A stretch of DNA of 64,000 nt from Cardinalis cardinalis. Taxonomy: Eukaryota > Chordata > Aves > Passeriformes > Cardinalidae. The translations under genes were made by a program, and so were the position numbers. The notes under the pieces were generated by a model. The model was given only the letters and a program-made list of their open reading frames with translations. It had not been told where the DNA came from and searched no databases. The stretch is taken from the NCBI GenBank assembly GCA_014549065.1, contig JACDOX010000008.1, positions 4,660,308 to 4,724,307 on the forward strand. Direction: 5' to 3'. Below, one piece after another: positions 62,090 to 64,000 of the stretch; position 1 is the first letter of the stretch, and each line of letters starts with the position of its first letter.

Positions 62090-62400
62090 ATTGCTTTGTC
62101 CAGCTTAATTTTAAATATACCGAGCAGTAGAGCTTCTGTCACATTACTTTTGAGAGACAATTTTGTATACCTCACCGTCAAGAAGTCCTTTCTCAATCTC
62201 CACATTTTCCCTTCCTATCTTTACCCCTCAATGCTAATTTAATCCTGGTGTGTTTTGCTGATTGTGTCCTTGCACTTCATAATATATAAAACCTCTAAGG
62301 TCTTCCCTGTCATCACTTGCCTGTGCCACCAGCGTTAACCCCTTGAGCCTTAGTCTTCTGTTTGTAAGTGATTCAATTTTTGCCAACAGCTTAGGAGACA
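62090..62400 (-). repeat. Possible ancient LINE-like remnant
   Basis: The text GAAGTCCTTTCTCAATCTCC, CTTCATAATATATAAAACC and AAGGTCTTCCCTGTCATC resembles the antisense 3' regions of old CR1-like repeats (a statement about cause of decline in frame, not an exact match). No terminal octamer is visible. Confidence 0.3.
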
Positions 62401-62467
62401 ACACCACAAATCTTCAAACCTGCCTCATAGGCAGAGTGGTGGAAATTATTCTTTGAACCACCCCAGT

Positions 62468-62485
62468 AAAAAAAAAAAAAAAAAG
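62468..62485. repeat. Poly(A) run
   Basis: A run of about 18 A followed by GGAG. It has no recognisable retrocopy to its left, apart from the weak LINE-like remnant. Confidence 0.85.
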
Positions 62486-64000
62486 GAGAAAAATGTCAGC
62501 ACAAACAGAGAAATTTTCTTTCTTTGGAGAAATAACACATGTAATCAATGTTAGTTTTGATGAGAAATTGCAAAATAAAGCTGCTTTGTTTTTAGCAGTT
62601 CACCTCGACCTTTTTTGCAGTCATTTACTGCATTGTGTTTAGTTCATCTACNTCCACTAACTTCCAGCTACATTAGCTAATGAAAGGGTGCTTAGCCAGG
62701 CAGATCTTTAAATGCTTGCAGCATCCAAAAGTAAGAAGGTTAATAGTCNAAATGCTCTAGCATTTGAAGATGCTTACAGCATAAAAGCTTTCTTTTGCAT
62801 TTTTATTGCTTTAGAAGCCACAGTAGATGATTGGAAAATACTTTGAGGACACACTTTTGGCATGTGTTGAAAGACACATCCCTGCATTGGTGCATGTGCC
62901 GTGTTTCTTGGGGCAGGGGTGGAGGGCACCAGGGGTCTCAGGATCCAGGAGTTCCTGTTAAACACTCACTGCAGTAGCTGGTTGGGAGAGTTGGTCTTTA
63001 CTTACAAATCTGCCTATTCAAACAGAATCCCCTGAATTGCTGTAGGGGAAGAACAGAGTACTTGGGGGTATTTAAAAGGTCATCTTCCATGACTGACTGT
63101 GGTGCGTCACGAGTCGCTGTCTGCATGGACGCAGATTCCTTTTGTCGCTGATTGTTCACCCTTACCCCATTCTGAATCTGAGTATTTTTGATCTGCTCTT
63201 CTCTACAATTAAACACCTTCCCACCTGCAACCCTCTCAGTCTTTCTATTGCTTCCCAACTAGGATACCCATATTCTTGACAAACCCTGACCTTGCATGGT
63301 ACAGAGATACCTGCTTCAGGAAAATCTACAAATGTGGATGCTGGCACATGGAATAGATTACAAAGGTCAGGGATCAAACACAGTTGGGTTGATCAGGAAT
63401 CTGCAAGGTGAGGGAAGCACAGTGCAAATACCTCTCACCTTGTGGGGTGTGCGGCTGCCACTTCAACGTGCACATACTCATGGCAGCCACCTCTGTGCTA
63501 GGACCTACCATGTGTTTTGCTAATGCAGTGTTTATATAGCCTAAGTCATCCATTATTTCTGTCTGTTCTGGTGTTTCTTTACATCTAGAGAGGTTTTTGA
63601 ATTGGGCTACTCCCTGAATAACAGATATTTAAAAATACAGAAAAAAAGCCCAAAATCTTCAGCAAGGTTGAATAATTAATATTTTGCACATATTTACAGA
63701 CAGTCCAAGGCTTTTTCTGAAGTTCTTGGACTGATGTTTTTTCCTGCCTCAATCACTTAAAGACAACAATGCATGACTTCTTTGTCATCAGATTAATATG
63801 CTAGAAAACTGTCCAGGGAAGNCTGTAGCCTAGTCTCTATCCCACAAGGCAGGTCCTCTTCATGCTGCTCATCTGCCTGAATTAAGCTCTGCAGTAGTTG
63901 CCAGGGCTGGGAAGAAATCAGATATTCCTGCAGGACTCTGGCAAGGGAAGTACTGGGGCTGGGAGCTTGCAATCACAATTGACTGATCACAGAAAAGGAG
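62486..64000. other. Intergenic: no gene recognised
   Basis: Mixed sequence. The overlapping minus-strand frames at 62,998-63,377 show no known domain. Confidence 0.45.

Noticed and set aside
45401..64000. Coding exons of SIPA1L1, the expected downstream neighbour
   Set aside because: I could not recognise any stretch of its protein, and expected neighbourhood alone is not evidence.

Overview
The window is vertebrate nuclear DNA, almost certainly from a bird. It has a multi-exon gene with GT-AG introns, several CR1 retrotransposons of avian type (including 3' ends built on the CATAGAAT/CACAGAAT octamer), and a nuclear mitochondrial insert with the bird gene order ND4, tRNA-His, tRNA-Ser(AGY), tRNA-Leu(CUN), ND5. 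The style of the CR1 copies and of the ND4 fragment suggests a songbird or related neoavian, but that rank is a weak inference. There are no bacterial operons, CRISPR arrays or tRNA genes of the host nucleus.

Positions 1-38,700 hold the 3' part of one plus-strand gene, PCNX1 (pecanex 1). I could place 26 consecutive coding exons (1,692-37,966). They join in frame without a break into 1,420 codons and a TAA stop, roughly the C-terminal 60% of the protein: the multipass membrane region, the conserved Pecanex C-terminal domain, a Ser/Gly/His/Pro-rich variable linker and the conserved C-terminal tail. The 5' exons lie upstream of the window. One intron (20,276-20,877) carries the signature of the minor, U12-type spliceosome. 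Intron 4 contains a NUMT of about 700 bp. Intron 6 contains a long near-perfect hairpin.

Positions 38,700-64,000 look intergenic. They hold four CR1 fragments (three antisense, one sense with its reverse-transcriptase middle deleted), a poly(T) tract, a few microsatellites, and a compact CpG island at about 44.8-45.4 kb. The island contains a 20-bp minisatellite, a CTCF-like motif and a strong G-quadruplex motif. It may be a promoter for an unseen transcript; in other vertebrates the next gene downstream of PCNX1 is SIPA1L1, but I see no SIPA1L1 coding exon here. The long ORFs in the island and in the CR1 copies are not convincing genes.

I found no wholly new biological system. The observations most worth checking are the U12 intron, the NUMT with its cluster of ambiguous bases, the intron-6 hairpin and its flanking tandem repeat, the CpG island, and a sharp rise in single-base Ns after 49 kb.
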